Assembly (NCBI GenBank): GCA_030841765.1
Contig: JAUUSS010000048.1
Coordinates: forward strand, 1 to 16,617
Length of the DNA stretch: 16,617 nucleotides
DNA from: Collinsella aerofaciens
Lineage (GTDB): Bacteria > Actinomycetota > Coriobacteriia > Coriobacteriales > Coriobacteriaceae
Direction of reading: 5' to 3'
Shown piece after piece: positions 13,938 through 16,617 of this stretch. The notes under the pieces are model-generated. The model saw only the letters and a list, made by a program, of their open reading frames with translations, ran no database searches and was not told the DNA's origin. The position numbers and the translations under genes were made by a program. Each line of letters begins with the position of its first letter. Position 1 is the stretch's first letter.

Positions 13938-14480
13938 ATGGACGACCTCGAAAAAGTTGAAACCATCCGCACCAAGTGCAACGTGAGCTACACCGATGCC
14001 AAGGCCGCGCTCGACGCCGCCGACGGCAACGTTTTGGACGCCATCATTTGGCTCGAGTCGCAGGGCAAGACGCAGACCACGTCGGCGCACGCCGCCACCG
14101 AGTCCGCGCCAGTCGATGGGCCCTCAGCCGAGATGGTCGCCGCGCAGGCCGCCTACGAGAAGTCGAGCGAAAAGACCGACTTCTCCAAGAAGATGGACAG
14201 CGTATGGGAGTACCTCAAAAAGCTCTTCCGCCTGAGCCTGGACACCAAGTTTATCGCCACGCGCCGCGATGCGATCATCCTCAACATCCCCATCCTGATC
14301 CCCATCATCGCCCTGTTTGCCTGGGGCGCTACGATTTGGCTGATGCTGATTGGCCTGTTCTTTGGCATGCGCTACCGCATCGACAGCGACGGCGACGTGC
14401 CCGGCAGCATCAACAACCTTATGAATCACGCCGCTGATGCCGCGGACGACATCAAGCAAAATCTGAACGACGACAAGTAA
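13938..14480 (+). CDS. UBA-domain membrane protein, DUF4342-like
   Basis: This 180-residue protein starts with a UBA-like three-helix domain of the EF-Ts/NAC type (about 4-42: KVETIRTKCNVSYTDAKAAL, then NVLDAIIWLESQGK). A flexible Ala/Ser/Thr linker follows (45-75), then an amphipathic segment (82-105), and RRDAIILNIPILIPIIALFA opens one or two membrane helices (about 112-144). A polar C-terminal tail ends the chain. This order matches DUF4342-type proteins, whose function is not known to me. AAAGGACA precedes the ATG. The gene is first in an operon, 18 bp ahead of a response regulator and its kinase, which suggests a regulatory or envelope-stress role. The UBA part might bind a nascent or partner protein, but that is speculation. 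Confidence 0.75.
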   Translation: MDDLEKVETIRTKCNVSYTDAKAALDAADGNVLDAIIWLESQGKTQTTSAHAATESAPVDGPSAEMVAAQAAYEKSSEKTDFSKKMDSVWEYLKKLFRLSLDTKFIATRRDAIILNIPILIPIIALFAWGATIWLMLIGLFFGMRYRIDSDGDVPGSINNLMNHAADAADDIKQNLNDDK

Positions 14481-14498
14481 TCGCAGACGGGGGCACGC

Positions 14499-15269
14499 AT
14501 GGCACGGATCCTGATCGTAGAGGACGAGGAGAAAATCGCCCGCTTTGTGACGCTCGAGCTGGAGCACGAGGGCTACCAGGTGGAGCACGCCACCGACGGC
14601 CGCACCGCCGTGGACCTGGCGCTGGAGCGCGACTACGATCTGATTCTGCTCGACGTGTTGTTGCCGCAGCTCAACGGCATGGAGGTCCTGCGGCGCGTAC
14701 GCAAGCACAAGGATGTGCCGGTGATTATGGTCACCGCGCGAGATGCCGTGATGGACAAGGTGGCCGGGCTCGATGCCGGCGCCGACGATTACCTGACCAA
14801 GCCGTTTGCGATTGAGGAGTTGTTCGCACGGATCCGCGTTGCGCTGAAGCGCTCGGAGGCCGTGCGGGCGGCTTCGGGCGTTGGCGGCGTTGGGGCCGGG
14901 GAGGGCGCTACGGGTGCCGCTGCGATACCCCCGGCTGGAGACTCGGCCAAGACCTCAGCCGCACCCTCCCCCGCCGCGCTCACCGTGGGTTCGGTCGCGC
15001 TCGATCCCGACCGCCGCGAAGTCACGGTCGGCGGCTCGCCCATCGTGCTGACCGCCCGCGAGTTCGACGTCCTCGCCCTGCTTATGGCACATGCCGGCAC
15101 CGTGCTCACGCGCGAGCGCATTGCGCACGAGGCGCTGGGCTACGAATACGTGGGCGACACCAACAACGTCGACGTGCACATCGCGCACCTGCGCGCCAAG
15201 ATCGAGGACGCCGGCGGTGCCCGCATCATCCAGACCGTGCGCGGGTTGGGCTATGTCTGCCGCACGTAA
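14499..15269 (+). CDS. OmpR/PhoB-family response regulator with long linker
   Basis: This is a 256-residue regulator. The receiver domain (1-120) has the Glu-Asp-Glu acidic cluster near 8-10, phosphoacceptor Asp52 in DLILLDVLLP, Thr79 and Lys101. The winged-helix domain (about 161-256) has the usual TAREFDVLALL, a DTNNVDVHIAHLRAKI recognition-helix region and a VRGLGYVCRT end. The two are joined by an Ala/Gly/Pro-rich linker of about 40 residues (122-160), several times longer than normal, which explains the extra length over the typical 225-230. GGGGG before the ATG is the ribosome-binding site. Its 3' end overlaps the kinase gene by 17 bp. It probably regulates its own operon; targets are unknown. 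Confidence 0.92.
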   Translation: MARILIVEDEEKIARFVTLELEHEGYQVEHATDGRTAVDLALERDYDLILLDVLLPQLNGMEVLRRVRKHKDVPVIMVTARDAVMDKVAGLDAGADDYLTKPFAIEELFARIRVALKRSEAVRAASGVGGVGAGEGATGAAAIPPAGDSAKTSAAPSPAALTVGSVALDPDRREVTVGGSPIVLTAREFDVLALLMAHAGTVLTRERIAHEALGYEYVGDTNNVDVHIAHLRAKIEDAGGARIIQTVRGLGYVCRT

Positions 15270-16548
15270 CGCCGAGGCCAAGCGCGTCACCTCCATCGCC
15301 CGCGCCATCAACTGGAGCTATATGTGGCGCCGCCTGATGAGCTACGTCTGGCTCGATCTGTTGCTGGTGGTGATTGCGGCGGCGATCCTCGTCTATGGAT
15401 ACAACCAGACGCTGCCCAACGGCGCGTTTACCGCAGGATGGATCCCCAGCGCCACCGTTCGCGGCATGACGCTGACGCCCGCGCGCGGCTGGGACCTGAC
15501 AACGCTCACCTATACCGTCGAGCTCGCGCGTACCACCAAGACTTTCCCCCTCGCGCAGGACCTCGTCACGCTATGGCCTCTCTACCTTGTCGTTGTGGGT
15601 TGGCAGGTCATCAGCGTGCTCAACATGCTCGGCGGCGCCCGCCGCGTGCGCCGCACCATGGCGCCGCTCAACGATCTGGCCCTGCGCGTGGACGAACTCG
15701 GCCGCATGCAACTCGCCGGCGGCAAAATGGAAACACTGGAGCAGGCCATCGAGCGCGCAAGCGTCGACTCGCCGAGCGTCACCACCGGCGACGCCGACCT
15801 GGCAAGCATCGAGGTCGCACTCAACCGCCTGCTGCGCCAGATGCAAGAGGCCAAGCTGCAGCAGATGCGCTTTGTCAACGACGCGAGCCACGAGCTGCGC
15901 ACGCCCATCGCGGTGATTCAGGGCTACGTGAACATGCTCGACCGCTGGGGTAAGGACGACCCGGACGTGCTGGCGGAATCCATCGCGTCCCTTAAAGCCG
16001 AAAGCGAGCACATGCAAGAGCTTGTGGAGCAGCTGCTGTTTTTGGCGCGCGGCGATGCCGGGCGCACGGTCCTGCGGCGCGCGCATACCAACTTGGCTGC
16101 ACTGGTCAGCGAGGTATGCGAAGAATCGCAGATGATCGATACCGAGCACACGTATCGGCTGGCTTCTGACGCTGCGCTTGCCAGCGACCCGCGCTGCGAC
16201 GCGCCCGTCGACGTGGCGCTCGTGAAGCAGGCTCTGCGCGTGATCGTGCAAAACGCCGCCAAGTACTCGGATGCGGGAACGACCGTCACATTTGGCATAA
16301 CACCGGATGCGGGCGCGGACACGATCGACATAAGTGTTGAGGACGAGGGCATCGGCATGAACCAGGAATCCGCAGCTCACGCGTTCGAGCGGTTCTACCG
16401 TGCCGACAACGCGCGCGATGCCGGCGCACAGGGTTCGGGTCTGGGGCTTGCGATCGCCAAGTGGATCGTCGACAGCCACGGCGGCGTCATCGGTGTGACC
16501 TCGGCCGAAGGGGTCGGCAGCCGCTTTACGATTCGCCTGCCACGATAG
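15253..16548 (+). CDS. HisKA sensor histidine kinase
   Basis: This 431-residue membrane kinase has one helix at about 32-50, an extracytoplasmic loop of about 55 residues that could sense a ligand, and a second helix at about 104-126. A HAMP-like linker follows (127-200). The HisKA box is NDASHELRTPIAVIQGYV, with His213. The ATPase has QNAAKYSD (N box), DEGIGM (G1), FERFYRAD (F box) and GSGLGLAIAKWI (G2), all intact. I chose the ATG at 15253, which overlaps the regulator by 17 bp and implies coupled translation. The frame stays open to 15091, but that part lies inside the regulator. It ends just before a strong terminator. It belongs to the same broad class as ResE/PhoR-type kinases; the signal is not evident. 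Confidence 0.92.
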   Translation: MSAARNAEAKRVTSIARAINWSYMWRRLMSYVWLDLLLVVIAAAILVYGYNQTLPNGAFTAGWIPSATVRGMTLTPARGWDLTTLTYTVELARTTKTFPLAQDLVTLWPLYLVVVGWQVISVLNMLGGARRVRRTMAPLNDLALRVDELGRMQLAGGKMETLEQAIERASVDSPSVTTGDADLASIEVALNRLLRQMQEAKLQQMRFVNDASHELRTPIAVIQGYVNMLDRWGKDDPDVLAESIASLKAESEHMQELVEQLLFLARGDAGRTVLRRAHTNLAALVSEVCEESQMIDTEHTYRLASDAALASDPRCDAPVDVALVKQALRVIVQNAAKYSDAGTTVTFGITPDAGADTIDISVEDEGIGMNQESAAHAFERFYRADNARDAGAQGSGLGLAIAKWIVDSHGGVIGVTSAEGVGSRFTIRLPR

Positions 16549-16570
16549 GAAGCCCCTCGGCATAAATCAG

Positions 16571-16600
16571 AACCACCCTTAAAAAGGGTGGTTTGCTCTT
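16571..16600 (+). terminator. Terminator of the two-component operon
   Basis: AACCACCCTT and AAGGGTGGTT form a perfect 10-bp stem with an AAA loop, followed by TGCTCTT. It lies 22 bp after the kinase stop codon and closes the operon. The last bases of the window hold a small GGGTATAACCC palindrome of no clear role. Confidence 0.8.
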
Positions 16601-16617
16601 AGGGTATAACCCACGGG

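Noticed and set aside
15571..16563. Long minus-strand open frame opposite the second kinase
   Set aside because: Antisense shadow; the kinase has all catalytic boxes.
1..16617. CRISPR arrays, tRNA or rRNA genes, integrases, transposases
   Set aside because: No regularly spaced repeats, cloverleaf sequences, rRNA segments or mobile-element proteins were found.

Overview
The window looks like chromosomal sequence of a high-G+C, gut-type actinobacterium, most likely a Collinsella-like member of the Coriobacteriia. This is inferred from the style of the encoded proteins (a UppP with an Ala-rich insert, a Gly-tailed DUF2207 protein, a stand-alone GluQ), the strong G/C third-position bias, and leaderless-looking promoters. 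No rRNA, tRNA, CRISPR array or intact transposase is visible.

Layout, left to right. (1) 1-1113: minus-strand uppP (undecaprenyl-diphosphate phosphatase) with a terminator at its 3' side. (2) 1361-1798: a plus-strand universal stress protein. (3) 1889-3488: a lower-G+C hipBA toxin-antitoxin cassette on the minus strand, preceded by two operators that share an exact 20-bp core in opposite orientation. (4) 3531-5255: a minus-strand response regulator and a short intramembrane-sensing histidine kinase of BceRS/GraRS type, with no ABC transporter beside it. (5) 5433-6164: a protein resembling a shortened class IV aminotransferase. (6) 6182-7995: purH and its 3' region, which carries a terminator, a perfect hairpin and a large folded element. 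(7) 8273-8914: a GNAT acetyltransferase. (8) 9053-10996: a DUF2207 membrane protein bracketed by two copies of a diverged repeat. (9) 11512-12513: gluQ, probably leaderless. (10) 12529-13579: a metallophosphoesterase and a 79-residue membrane protein, both on the minus strand. (11) 13938-16548: a plus-strand operon encoding a UBA/DUF4342-type membrane protein, an OmpR-family regulator and a HisKA sensor kinase, closed by a terminator.

Functional themes. The left half has an envelope-stress flavour: uppP and the BceRS-like pair both relate to undecaprenyl-pyrophosphate biology, and their presumed promoters share an 11-bp block around the -10 element. purH (late purine synthesis) and gluQ (tRNA-Asp queuosine glutamylation) are housekeeping or RNA-modification genes. 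I do not see a clearly new multi-gene defence or mobile system. The best candidates for undescribed biology are the structured element downstream of purH, the DUF4342/two-component operon, the paired hip operators, and the degenerate class IV aminotransferase-like gene.
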